NCBI RefSeq assembly: GCF_000004075.3
Contig: NC_026655.2
Span: 4,402,001-4,466,000 of the forward strand
DNA: 64,000 nt
Source: Cucumis sativus
Lineage: Eukaryota > Streptophyta > Magnoliopsida > Cucurbitales > Cucurbitaceae
Reading direction: 5' to 3'
Shown: positions 28,330-41,200 of the stretch, one piece after another
Layout: each line of letters begins with the position of its first letter
How positions within the stretch are numbered: position 1 is the first letter of the stretch
The notes under the pieces: model-generated
The model's database searches: none
Seen by the model: only the letters and a program-made list of their open reading frames with translations
Told to the model about the DNA's origin: nothing
Made by a program: the position numbers and the translations under genes

Positions 28330-28910
28330 TAAATCGCTATGGGAGGATTAAAGAATGTGAAGTTTTTTTTAAAAGATCTATATTCAGTGATTTGGAAGGA
28401 TCGTTACCTAATTAAATCAAAATCTTTCTTTGGGAGCTTAGCTTAATTACAACAAATAGGTTGCAACGGAGGATTCCTTATGTACACTTGTCTTCATGTT
28501 TTGTTGTGAAAACCTAGCGTTAAATTGCATGGTCACCTCTTCATGCATTGTCGATTTGCATCCCCTTTTTTGGATTGTTGTTAGGAAGCTTTTGGATGGT
28601 CTATGCCATTTCCCAACATTGTTTAGGATTTTTTCAGATTTGTTTATGTGGGTCATCTTTTTCACAATTCAACAAAAAATTTATGACTAGCTCTCACTCG
28701 TGTGTTTCTTTGGTCTCTTTGGGTGAACAAAACGGTCGTATTCTGGATGTTTCCATTTCTTTTGATCATTTTATGGACATGGTTCTTTCTACAGCTTTCG
28801 TTGGGTACAAATCAATAGTCCTTTGCCCTCTACAGCTTCTCTATATTTAGTTTCCAATTAGAGATTTTTTTTCTAACTCCTCAATAGGGTGGTTGGAGTT
28901 TTACTCCTAT
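28330..28910 (+). mobile_element. L1-type LINE fragment, C-terminal zinc-finger region
   Basis: In three frames on the plus strand the order IKIFLWELSLITTNRLQRRIPY, then AFGWSMPFPNIV, then WLALTRVFLWSLWVN can be read. This is the arrangement of the zf-RVT region that follows the reverse transcriptase in plant L1 LINEs (..FLWEL..RLQRR.P..FGWS..LWLAL.RA..W.LW.ERN..). Frame changes and stops show that it is dead. Only this end is present; no endonuclease or polymerase core is in the window. It ends at or near the MITE-like element starting at 28920. Confidence 0.7.
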
Positions 28911-28919
28911 GTTTCCTTC

Positions 28920-29290
28920 GGGCTCATTTGATAACGTTCTTGTTTTTCGTTTTTCATTTCTTGTTCCTCGTTTATTTTTTTTTTTGAACTAGAAACCGAA
29001 ATATGTTCGATAACTATTATGGTTCCTTGTTTCTTGAAAAAAGAAACAAAAACAGAAACTTATATTAGAGGAGCACCTACTACCACTAAAGCAAAGGCTA
29101 CTCGTCTAGTCAAGATGGAGCAAATAAAAAAAATATAGAAACAGAAATAGGAGAAACTGCTTTTTGTAGTTCCTCCAACTTGGACCCAATTTTGGAAACA
29201 TTCCTTAATATTTAGAAACAACAAATGGGAATGGTTATCAAACAAGTGTTTCTTGAAAAATAAGAAACAAGAACATTATCAAACGAGCCT
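28920..29290. mobile_element. MITE-like element with ~25-base terminal inverted repeats
   Basis: The left end reads GGGCTCATTTGATAACGTTC and the right end, on the other strand, AGGCTCGTTTGATAATGTTC, each followed by TTGTTT. This is a clear imperfect inverted repeat enclosing about 370 bases without coding capacity. No clean target duplication was seen, possibly because a SINE inserted at the right edge. The superfamily is not certain; the ends resemble common plant hAT-type MITEs. Confidence 0.7.
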
Positions 29291-29299
29291 ACAATTCTT

Positions 29300-29494
29300 T
29301 TTTATATTCGTGAGTGTATGGGCCAGCTTACGCGCACCTTGACTAATCCCACGCCTGACCCTACAATATTTGGGTGTCAAGAAACCTTATAGAAAATTAA
29401 TTCCTAGGTAGGTAGTCAACATAGATTGAACCCATGACCTCTTAGTTAGTTATTGAGACTATGTCTCCCTTATTACCACAAGGTCAACCCATGA
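29300..29494 (-). mobile_element. tRNA-derived SINE (Au-like), minus strand
   Basis: Read on the minus strand, the 5' part has a box-A-like TGACCTTGTGGTAATAAGG and a box-B-like GGGTTCAATCTATG (complement of 29420-29433). The body ends AAGGTGCGCGTAAGCTGGCC, as in plant Au-type SINEs. The flanks 29275-29296 and 29497-29518 match at 18 of 22 positions, consistent with an aged target-site duplication. Confidence 0.75.
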
Positions 29495-29652
29495 TGATTA
29501 TCAAACTAACCCTCAATTAATGAAATTGTATATTTGTTAAAATAAAATTGAAATAAATAAACGAAACTACAAAAACAAAAAAAACTTAAATCAACAGAGA
29601 AGAAAATAGGAAATGAAATCTCTACACAACCAACCTCACATATCAAAATTGT

Positions 29653-32600
29653 TTAATTGCTAGCAGAAGAAATATCGGTGACTTTTCCTACGGCAACTGT
29701 TTTCCCTACAAACAAAAAGAATACAATAGTTATAACTACAAGATTGTTATGATAAAGATTAGCATAATGAGTTCATAAAAATAGGCAAAGTGATATTTGT
29801 TACCTTCAGTACGAAGAGTAAATCTTCCAAGCTGAGGAAAATCAGAAAACTTCTCGATGCAGATCAAGTTATTGACCTGCAAGGTACCATCCGGATGTTA
29901 ATTCATAACTATGGAACTTAACTAATTCCACAATAACCAATCAATAAACTGTTCGGCAGACACAATGACAGATCAATTTCTACAAGCATAGAATTTGAAC
30001 AAGGAACAATTTTTATTTATAAAGAAATCAAATATATGTATATATTAATTCATCTTCTATATTATATTAGAACAGCTCAAAGAAGTTTATGGTTAAAGAT
30101 CAAAGATTTCTCATAAAGGTTAATAAATGATTAATAACACACACAAACACACCCCTTTCCGAGGATATAGCATTGTTGTCTCCAAATTATACTTAGTGAA
30201 CCAACCCTCATCAATGTCTATTATCATTGGAAGCTGGATTTCAGAAGTAATTTTTCTGATTTGGAGGTGGATGAGTGGGGCTACTTTACATGACTCATAT
30301 GCTGCCTAATGCCAAGCCAAATTATAGAGATGACAGAGATTCTTCAATGAACAGTAGCAAAATCTATTAGTGATTAACTTTGATCGTTGATAACAAAATT
30401 TATTGGTGATACAAGTTTACTGTTGATAGACTCATATTAGTGTTATGAGGTATATCAATAGATTCTATCAGTAATTAGAGTTTACGACTCATAAACTTAT
30501 ATAATTGGAAGTCAATGATATCCAAGGACAGATTCCAAATAATATATCACTTACACAGAAGGTTATCATTGATAAACTTTTATTATGTACTTCTAAGTTT
30601 CAATCATAGATAGCTGTGGTACAGTTTAGTTAATTTTACAAGTTGCAAATTAATTATTTACAAAAATAAATAGAAGGAAAAGTACACTAGTGATACACTC
30701 ATATCACTCTGTTGATATGAGTCTCATTGATAAACTCACAACACTCTGCTGATACGAGTCAACAGAGAGATATGCGAAGACCCCTACCACTCCATTTGGG
30801 ACAGGGTTTACAATATCTATTTTAACATTTGCCTGAAAAATATATCATACTTCCTTAAGAAAAAAATTTCAAAATTCCAGAATAACTCATCCAGGCAAAG
30901 TTTTTTCTAGAACGTGATGACACTGAAAATACTTCAGTCAGGATATGCCATTCCAAGCCTTATATTGACATATGTCAATTATTGGGTAAGAAATTGAACC
31001 TGGACGCGGCACAAAATGACTGCACCATTCTTCACAAAGAGAACTTTCTTTTTCATAGGTTTCCTAGTCTTCGGATCAATCTGCTGTAGCAGCTCTATGA
31101 TCTCACATTCTTCAACAACAGCATGAATGTGAAGTACGGCCTTATATCCAGCTGTAAATATTGCCTAAAGCAGTTGTATGACTTAGTTTACAATTTTGCA
31201 TCACTAAAGAAGGGAAGATGAAGTAACAAGTTCAAAATTATTACTCACATTATCCAGAAGCTCAAGAATCTGCAACTGTGCAATAAACTCAGAAACAGAG
31301 GGAATTGGCTTCGCTGCAATTTTTTTAAGGGAAGGATGCATTAAGTGGAAAGAATAGGCAATAATATAGTGTGGAAGATCGCATTGTTCATGACTATGGA
31401 ATTATAGAGAACTAAAAATGGCAATAACGCAGTAATCAACATCAAAGCAGAAGCATCAAAGTTAATGCTGAAATACAAAAGGTTATCCAGAAATAATGGT
31501 ATACTAGGGTTTTACGATTTGCAATTCTATCCTACAACATCAGCACGAGTGTAGAATAACAAAAAAGCTCATAAAGTATTTACTATTTAGGGCAAAGCAT
31601 GAAAATTTTGATGGCAAGATAAAAATTTTATAGCAGATGAGAATCTTAAAGGGAAAACTGGAGCACCAGTTACAAGATATGTTTCTCGTGCTCATGGTCG
31701 AGAGTCAAAGCTGACCAGTTACTGCAGTGATGGTGGCAGGAGCAGTTCCCATCCCCAGGAGCAAGTGATATTTAATCATAACCTGCCTTCTTCACCCATT
31801 TCGGGATTCGTTAATATCATTTTAATACTTTAAAAAAGTGCATCTCTCTTTAACTGAAATCTGGTCAGGTGTAAATTTCTTAATAGTATGTATCCGGCCA
31901 ATGTTGAGATCCTAATCTTTGGGAATAGCTTTATAGATGGGCATTGAGTTTATTTAACTAAGAGTAGTAAACTGAATGGAAAATAGTGATTACAATTATA
32001 CACTATTACACAATCAAGCTCAATTCTTCAAGAATAGCCAATAGGCCAGAGCTTTAGAAGAGTCCAAAAATTCACTTTCAACATGACCCTAATAAAATGT
32101 AATTCACTGTCAAATGTGCCCATGAATATTCTCACATTTTAGGATGTTTAAGTTGTCAAGTTGTGCGTGTACTTTCATCAAAATGGGATAACTACTTTGC
32201 GTTGAAAACAAATTACAATCAATTTCATGATTTTTCATCATTAAACTTGATTCTGGGGAAGGAAAAAATATTATTCATCATAGACCTCAACCATGCATAC
32301 TCAAACAATAAAGAAACACGGGAAGAATAACAGAACCATACCAATGCTTGATAGTACAAACCCAGACATTATATCTTCTTCTTCAATTCCAGATATTCTA
32401 ACACGAAGATTTTCCCCAGGTCCAGCACTCCGAACTTTATTTTCATCACACATCACAGCAGTAACTTTCACCTGAATCTGTGTGTATATCAAAATCCCCG
32501 ATCCCAATTGTAAGACAAAAGGCAGAAAGAAACTTGAAAAAAACGCAAAAAGAGTGAAAATTAATAAGTTCTTTAGCAAGTACCTTATTTGGCATTAACA

Positions 32601-35600
32601 ATAAGGAATCTCCCTCACGAACAGTACCAGATTCCACTTTACCCATAACAGTTGTTCCCATGTCCTTGAACTTGTCAATGATTGGCATCCTACAAGTTGA
32701 ATATCAATTATTTGCATTAACTAATCACAACAGCACTCTGTAGAAGGTGTCGATAAATTTACAAATGTGTCAGGAAAAACATTAACTTGAGGAAATTTCA
32801 GGTGACTTTTTACCAGCTTGATTTGGTGTTTGGGTTTAGTTAGTACTCATAGAATTAAATTTGGACAATTTTTTGTTATGAGAGGACTCTGTTGATATTT
32901 ATGTGTTTCATTGGTTGATTGGTGAGAAATTTTTTCACTTGGATATGAAAAGATGTTTGCTTCATCATATATTCAAATCCAAGGTTCAATAAAATGATCT
33001 TAAATGTCAGAGTTAGGCGAGAAAATGAGTTATTTATACAAAACCACACTTTCATTGATAAAAAATGCAAGAGTACAATGAGCATAGAAAAAATATATAA
33101 TATTATAAAAAGAGCCAAAGTAAAGCAAAAAGAGGCTCCAATCACCAAAATAAGCCTAGGGGAAATTACAAAAATCTTATGCACAGGAGCTTAAAAAGAG
33201 ACATGAAACCTCACAAGGTACCAAATCTCCTCCAAGTTCAGTATTAGCGTAAATATGAAGTTTCCCAAAGTACTATTAGTATAAATTCCTCATAAATTTA
33301 GACGTTTGTCCTAGAACACAGCTCCACAAAAAAAAATCTTAAACTAATTACAAGCAAAGTGAAGTAGAGAACCCATATAATAGGATGTTGGGAATTTGCG
33401 GCTAGAGTTTTAGAGGGTGGAAGTAGTCACCTAAATGGATCTTTTGGATTTCTTGGTGGACCTTCAATCGTATCAAGGATTTCAAAGAAGCACGGACCAT
33501 CCCACCATGGGCATACTTTCTTATCCACTCTTGTTTTCATATTAACACCATGAAGACCGGATATAGGTAAAAATTGGACATCTGCAAATTTAAACAATTA
33601 TGGGACCGCGTAACTAATCTACAATTTGTATCTCCAAATTCAAGAATCAATATTGACAAACAAGAAAAGGAACATGGAGTCCCTGTACGCAACAACTCCA
33701 AAGCATGTTCACAAATTTAAAGCCTACTATAAACAAGCTAAGTATGTGACTTTGGCATCCTAAAAGTTATGGATTTCTTTCACTATACCCATGATTCATG
33801 AATGCACACAAGTAATATGTGAAGATGCAAAAGACAAACTCCCTATTACTAATTAGTAATAAACATTAAAACACTAATTCCTCAAATCATGATTGATATC
33901 TTCAATCTAGCTCAATTAGTTACTAAAAAGTTGATAAAACTTGATTTTCAAAAAGAAAAGCTAGAAAAACGCCTAAAAATCGAAAAGACACCTTTTATAC
34001 AATCATGAACTTAAGAAACTGCAAGAAAACTATTGAATAAGAAAGCAACAAAGAGAGCAAAAATAAATTAGAAATAAAAACAATAACTGACAGAATAACA
34101 CATAATATTGCTGTACAAGGGATAATTTTACAGTACCTTTCTTTACATTGTAACCAGAAGACTTCAAGAAGGGTGCCATCTTGGACTCTATCTCATCATA
34201 CCTGCAGATAGCTTCCAACAAAGTAAGTAACCAAACCAGATGACAAAATAAGGGGGATAAGGAGGCAAGGGAAAGGAAGTTAAAAACACCTTTCTTTTGA
34301 CCATTTTACAGTGGGTTCATCCATCTTATTCACTACAACAAGAAGCTTGGCAACACCCAAAGTTTTGGCCAGCAAAACATGCTCACGAGTCTGTCCACCT
34401 CTCTCATATCCAGTTTCAAATTCTCCTTTCCTGGCAGAAATTACCTTCAAACATAGAAATCCAAAGAAAACGAGTCAGGTGCATAGGTAGATACAAACGC
34501 ACAGGGCAGCAAAGGTACCAGACTACCAAGGCACAGAAAACTAGAAAGAGTAACAACTCACCAGAACCCCTATATCAGCTTGAGATGCCCCACTGATCAT
34601 ATTTGGAACATAACTTTTGTGACCCTGAATCAAGACAGAAGAAAAATATGAAAACGCTCCCACACCATAAATCACACAGATAATACATAATTAAGCAAAT
34701 AGAAGAACATTAAAGGGAGAGAGGAGATAGAACAGGAATGAACACCTATATGAAAAGACTTCGAACAGTAGTTACTATTTTTCCTGCCTCTCAAAAGTTT
34801 TGAGTTAAAATTCCTTACAAAACAATGCAATTTAAAAAGGAGTCACCTGCCTAGAGTAGGAAAAGGAAAACTGAAAAGTGATCACAAAATCGTTCTAAAG
34901 AAAGGTAAGAGACAAAGAATCTAGAGAGAGATGAAACATAATTATGAATTTTTTAAATCCTCAGTAGCAATAGAAAAAATTGGTCCAGGATAGCATTGGC
35001 CTTTAAATCGATTTGAAGAGGAACGGTGATCATAGAATCAAACAAAAAGTATTTAGTCATTCATACCCAATCCCAACACTAATCAAAAGTTGAACATTTA
35101 ATGTTTTTAAATGCCCAAGGTGTGCACTGGCCCTCTGGCCTAGGCACAAGGCGCAGGCTTTTTCTTGTGAGGTGGACTACTTATAAAAATATTTCATAAC
35201 AAAGAGAAAGCATAGGTTGAAGTGGAAATATGGAAAAAAGGACCCCAAACACAAGAATTTTTGCATTTAGGCTTAGTAAACGTAAACTTGATTCTTTTAA
35301 TTAGTAAAGAAGGATTATATTTTCAAAAAATGAAAAAGCCCCAATCCCCAGGGCTTGGAGCCTTGGGCTTCTCAAAAGGTGCTCCTTATGTTTAGCATTC
35401 ACTTTACTCCCTCTGTTCATTCTTAATCAAAATGTGCCATAGTTCACTTCTTCTCCTAAATATTAAGTATTATAGCACATAAAATTATGATACTAGTGAT
35501 ATCTATGAGCATTGTGGAAATATATAAATACACTCACCGGAGCATCCAAAATTGTAAACCTTGTGGTCTCAGTTTCAAAATGCGCTCTACCCACTTCGAC

Positions 35601-38211
35601 AGTTTTTCCCTACAATTACCAAAGATAATGAATTAGTGATATAATAACATGGAAACTTCTGGCCATTAGCATTCATCTTAAAAGTTACTAAGAGAAAAAA
35701 ATACAGGTATTCAGCATGAGAGATATAATAAGGCAAGAACATGTGTACATTTTTTAGAACCCAACTATACATCATTATGAATTGACAAAGAAAGAGTTCA
35801 ATAAAAAACGATACCTTAACTCTCTCCTCTTCATTTGTGTCCATGATATACGCCATGTACCTAATCGAAGTAATAAGAAATAAAAATAGAAGAAGTGAAG
35901 TTGCATTACATAGAAGAAATAACAAACAAATAGTGTTTGGAACCATAAGAATTCCATTAAACATAATTGTCTAAAGAGACATCATATGAAATGAAGTTCA
36001 CCTAGAACCATGAAGTATGTATTGGGACTTCACCTAGAACCATGGAGTATACATTTGGCCAAATTGAACTTAATTTTCTTTTTCTGTGAGAATTTAATTT
36101 CAATTTTAGAAAAGAGATTAGCTTTTTGCTAAATCTACTAAAATGTATTTCCCTAAAACAAATGAAGCCTGGATATGCATGATTCAGTGACCAGCCAACC
36201 TAAGATTAAATTGAAGAATTGGAATTGGATAAACATTGTTTATGTAAAAACAGTTAGTTAAAGTCAGGAAGTGAATCATACCAGCTTTCTCTGCTTTTAT
36301 CTTTTGCTTCTTTTTCATACTTTTGGATTGTACGCTCATCAACCTGATCGCTGAGGAAAAGTATCTGGCCTCCAATTGTAGACTTTCCAGCATCTATCAA
36401 TTTTAATTTGAATGAATACTTAAAGTGAACAGAGGAATTAACAAAAACAAGCTATTGAAAGGAGATTTGTTAGGTGTAACAAACAGTATGCAAACAAGTG
36501 ATAAACAAACTAAGCCATTAGAATCCTGAAACACTCAACTAAGCATATGGGGCTCGTCAAGTTAAACGTGACCAGTGACCAAATGATTAGACTCAATGTT
36601 TCAGAATGTAACGTAAGCTAGCACGTGCAACCCTGTGGTCATACATGCTAACACATGCACACCTGCCAAATGGTTTACTTACCAACATGACCAATGAACA
36701 CAACATTCAAATGTCTTTTCCGATCCAATTCCAAATCCTCTTCAACTTCGTTTTCATCAGCCAACGAAACTTCCTTCTCCTTAGCAGATGTGTTCTCCTT
36801 CACTGTAAAAGTAGCGCAATTGTTCATTCACAGTACAGAAAACAAATTGAACTTCTTATACAAACAAGTATAGCTTAATCGCAACTAAAGAAATATTCTT
36901 AAAGCAAGCAAGCCTATCTGAAATCAAAATAGAAATATCGTTCGCCGTCACCTTGTTATTCAAGGTGGTTAGCTTGGGTTTGTTGGGTGTGATCCTCTGC
37001 CCTCAAATTCAAAATTTACCACAGTAAAGTCCTCAAAAAAGTTATTTGTTATTGTGTTTTTGGAGTAAGTGAGTAACTGATATACATCAGCTCTTCCATC
37101 AAATATATTGTCATGATTGAAAGCAGGATAGTTACACAGATCAGCAAACAGACCATCACTCATTCATTCCTCCTTTACTAAAAGCTAAAAATTATCTTTT
37201 AATTTACTGCCAAACAAGTCACGATTTTCTATAAGCAAGAGAAATACGTCACAGTGACTAGTAAATTGACCAACCTTCTTCCATCTCGTTGGACTTCACA
37301 GTTTCTTCTGTCTGCACATCTGAATTAGGAATTCCATTATTAACTTTGGTATTGAAACATTGAAGAGCCAAAGAGAAAATACAACGACTTCAGTAAATTG
37401 ACTAACCTTCTTCCAGACTTTTTGATTCCACAACATCCTCCATCTTTGCATCTTGATTAGAAACCCCATTAACATCTTTGGTAAAGTTCCGAGCAAGGCA
37501 GAGTCAAGGAGAAAAAACAAAATTAGCAAAATGGAAAATCACTGGGATCATGTATATGAATCGTTTGAAATGATCGACAGTGCCAGTCTGCTGAAATTAC
37601 TGTACCTGGTGGATCAAGTTCTAATGCACGAATTTCCTCCTCGATATCTGTTAATTTTAGAAATATAAAGTATAACCAACACAACTCGTAAGTAACATAA
37701 TAATCTGACACAATGTTATTTTACCAACAAATTCATCCAGAAGGCATGTACGGTAGTTTGCCTCCATTAATTGATTGCTATTGAATGCTGGAAGAAGATA
37801 AGTAAAAGCATGCAACTTAAGGAAATAGATATTCCATGTCAATCCAAATATTAGCTCCATTTCATCGAGACAAACTAAACGGATGCGATGAACATAACTA
37901 ATATCAGTTATTAACATCCAAGTGAGTTCCTAAAATCTTGATTAATCGTAAACCAGAAAAACCATTACAAGCAAATAAAACTGAAGATTCCGCGTAAGCT
38001 AATATAGCGGGAAAAATCAACAGTTCAACGAATCATTAATTCCATTCGATAGTTGAATTAAACAACAAGATAAATTGATCAAAATCAATAGATCCCGCGA
38101 ATTGGATTCTGGAAACCATGCAATATTTTAAGTTGGACGGGTAGTTACGGGGATGCTGAAGGAAGTGATGGACAATCGAAAAATGACAGAAGATGCGAGA
38201 ATCATACCCAT
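29653..38211 (-). CDS. ERF3: Eukaryotic release factor 3 (eRF3/SUP35-type GTPase), 521 aa
   Basis: Eighteen coding exons: 38208-38211, 37606-37647, 37407-37475, 37275-37343, 36683-36802, 36282-36393, 35815-35860, 35538-35609, 34562-34624, 34290-34444, 34137-34201, 33431-33581, 32584-32689, 32342-32477, 31249-31313, 31000-31164, 29804-29876 and 29653-29705; the sum is 522 codons. eRF3 helps eRF1 release the finished polypeptide at stop codons, using GTP. The G-domain motifs are GHVDAGKST (~99-107), DAPGH, and NKMDEP; domain 2 has MPIIDKFKDMGTTVMGKVESG, and domain 3 runs to the C-terminus. The N-terminal extension is short and acidic (MDIEEEIRALELDPP onward), as in plant eRF3. The first coding exon carries only ATGG. 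Exons 3 and 4 are a tandem duplicate pair. A further in-frame 63-base exon is possible at 37725-37787. From memory the counterpart is At1g18070. Confidence 0.92.
30340..30780. repeat. GTTGATA/GTGATA-rich repeat tract in an eRF3 intron
   Basis: Many near-copies of TTGATA, GTGATA and ACTCATATTAG/ACTCATATCAC words are packed into about 440 bases. They match in style the AGTCTATCAG/TGATAGA repeat at 47190-47220. It looks like the dispersed 'GATAG' repeat of cucurbit genomes; the boundaries are approximate. Confidence 0.45.
33030..33215 (-). mobile_element. Possible retroelement 3' end in an eRF3 intron
   Basis: The words TTTCATTGATAAAAAATGCAA followed by an A-rich stretch resemble the 3' tails of plant non-LTR elements read on the minus strand, as at 27855-27875. 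There is no coding evidence, so the call is tentative. Confidence 0.2.
35100..35395. repeat. GC-rich AAGGCGC/GGAGCC element in an eRF3 intron
   Basis: Two GC-rich clusters (35110-35165 and 35340-35390) with words such as CCTAGGCACAAGGCGC and GGGCTTGGAGCCTTGGGC flank AT-rich DNA. They resemble the element at 14485-14592 in word use. Confidence 0.4.
37725..37787 (-). other. Candidate in-frame cassette exon of eRF3
   Basis: This 63-base segment has a good acceptor (CTTATCTTCTTCCAG) and donor (GTAAAATAAC). Its phase (2 bases, 20 codons, 1 base) fits exactly between the ATGG exon and the exon encoding IEEEIRALELD. Inclusion would insert 21 residues after the start Met; skipping gives the family-typical MDIEEEIRALELD. 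Confidence 0.4.
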
Positions 38212-41200
38212 GGAAGTGTGGCCGTAAGCTGCAGAGAAGTAAGTCTAGGGTTTCTCGTACCGTAGTGAGCAGGAAGAAAGCTTCACGAGGTAAGATGAAG
38301 CTGCAATGGGCTTATGGTACAGATGCTTATATCTGATTGATTCTACGTCCGTTACCCAGCGACCCGGTTCATCCAGACCGACTTGGTTGGCTCGAATTGT
38401 CTTTGTTGGCCTGGTTTAGATTAATTGTACTTTCGCATTTTCGCAAAACGCTGCGTTTAGATTAATGTTTCGATACTTTTTTTCTTCTCCAAATTATATC
38501 ATTGTGTAACGGTTTATGGATGATAGATAAATCAAATGACATATTGGAGAAAATCCATGAATAATGTATATGGTTCATTGAAACCACCTACTTAATATTT
38601 TGTATTTAAAAAGTTTTGTTGTCAACTAAATGTGATAGATTGATCGTTTACTTGTATTTCAGTTGGCCTAATGCATCACGTATGGTTTAATGACCAATTC
38701 ATTTAACACTCGATACATGAAAGAATGATGTAACTTTGGTTTGATTGACTTTTCATGGTATGGTAAAATCTCACCCCTTTTGATGAATATTGCGGATTGT
38801 GTTTAACGCTGTACTGTTTTCAACATTCTAACGGTATCACAAGAGGATGTCCTTCATAGTTCACCACCTCGTGTGAAGTTGAGATTTCTCAAAGCTATCT
38901 ACCACGATGAGTTAAGTCATTTCGTGTATATTGATATAGATAAATAGTTTATCTACATGCGACGAGATGGTAATGACTTGTATTTTCTTAATAAAACTTA
39001 CATGTTATCCAAAAATGCTTTTCCACTCTATGTATAGGATGTAGTTATGGAATAAAAAAACAATCATAATAAATACTGTCTTACATGCCAGTGTATGTGT
39101 TGATGGGGCTTTTTTAGAAAGCACAAGTTCAATGATTCGGCAACGTAGATATATAAACAATACTAAGAAAGACAAACCAAGAGAATGAGATAACTTATAA
39201 AGGTTGTATTTTGCATCTTCACTTTCTAAAATAAATTTATCATATATGAAAGTTAATTTAAAAGTGGAATAAGTACATTTTGTATTAACACAACACTAAT
39301 TGGACATAGCTAGTGCTACATATATGGAACATTTGTATTTATTACTAGTTTTACATGTTTTTCTAGAGAGAGATTTCAGTATAACATATCATATATATAA
39401 ATGAATGTTCACCATTCACATAAACATTTAAAACATAAAAGTAACAAAATAAATTATAAGATTCTGAAATACTATTTTATTTTAGTATTAGAGAGATTAT
39501 TGGTTTTTGATGGCCCAATTCTAATTGTGATGGGCCAATTAGCCCAGGCCCAATACCATATAATGTAGAAATTACCGTTTGCAGATCAACACTGTCACGG
39601 GCTTCCACGGCCCATGCTTTTATCTCTCCATGGCTCCCGAGGCCAACCATCCACGTGGCCTCAAGTTTAGAGAATAAGTAATGTTTTTAAAATTAACTTC
39701 TACTAATAATTTAAAAGTTAATTACACTTATTGAACATCAATAATTATTATAAAGTGATAAAAAAATAGTAAAAACCAATCAATTATCTGTATATATTTT
39801 CAGTTGATTGATCCAAAGTAAGGATTAAGAACCCATGTCTAGTAAAACAGTAAAGTTGAAAATGCATTTTTTAAACTACGAGAACTAAATGCAAACAAAA
39901 CTCAAGACTATAGTATATGTATAACCATTTTGAAATTTAATAACCAAAATTTAAAATAAATCTCAACCCCTTGTGAAAATATACAACGTAATAAAACACA
40001 ATGATGAAAAAAAAAAACTAGAGTAACCAAAGTGAGCATAACTGATATTGCATGCAAATGTGTCGTTAGCAATTAAGATATTAGTTGTTTATCCTTTATT
40101 GTATTATAAAACACAAATTTAAAAACGTAGATAAAAGTTCCTTAAATACTTAAATGTGGCGTTTTGAACACTAAATTGAGTTAGAAAGCATGTAGTCGAC
40201 ACAACAAAGTTTATGAAACGAGTTCATAAGAATGGTTAGATGTGCATAATTATTCTTAAAAAAAGATTTAAAAAACAAAAACAAACATAACATAAGATAA
40301 CATAGTGAAATTTATGAATAAATGTGTAAATTTTAAAGAGTAAAACCAGTTCGCTAGTGAAGCACTATAAAATAATTACTTAAAATCATCTATCTTAATT
40401 ATATTTAGAAAAACAAATCAAATACTTATGATCCATTTAAGTCAAATATTATCAATAATTAACAATAATCATATTTTGCTACTCTAAATATTATTTAAAA
40501 GTCTCAAATTAAGTTCCGTAACAACTATTTCAAAATTCACAGTTTCATGTCATATTCATCATTTTTTTATTATTTGCTACTGGATTTATTATTTGATTAT
40601 CAAACTAAAATAATTTACGTATTAAATACAAACTAAAATAATTTACGCTAAAAATACAACTATAACAATATAAGATTATGGTAGATAAATTTTAAAAATA
40701 TAAACTTTTACAAAATACCAAGTAGCATGATAAAATTTAAAATGTTGGTATAACTCGTGTATATTTTAGTTTAGTTTGGTATTAAAAAAATGATGTATTA
40801 AAGTAATTGTTTATGGAGTGAAAATGAATGATTTACTATTAACCTTTTGAGAAAAGGTAAAAAAAAAAAAAAAGGAAGGAAGAAGGCCGACAGGAGACGT
40901 GCGATCCAGCTCATTTTACGGAAAGTGTGGGTCATAATTACAAACCGCACTCTCTTCCTTCATTCCATCACTTTGACTCAAAAATCCACGTGGCATCAAG
41001 TTTAGGCGAAGAGGTGAAGAAGAATGTCAGATAACGGACTGGGCTGTAATGTAATGTTATCATCGTCGTCGTACACCTTAAGATCTAACCCTAGATTTGG
41101 TGGGTGACCTCCTTCTTCCTCCTCTACACATTAATCCAACCCCCACTTGACCCCAACTTCACTCATTCATTCATTCACCCACCTACGTCATCCCAACCCA

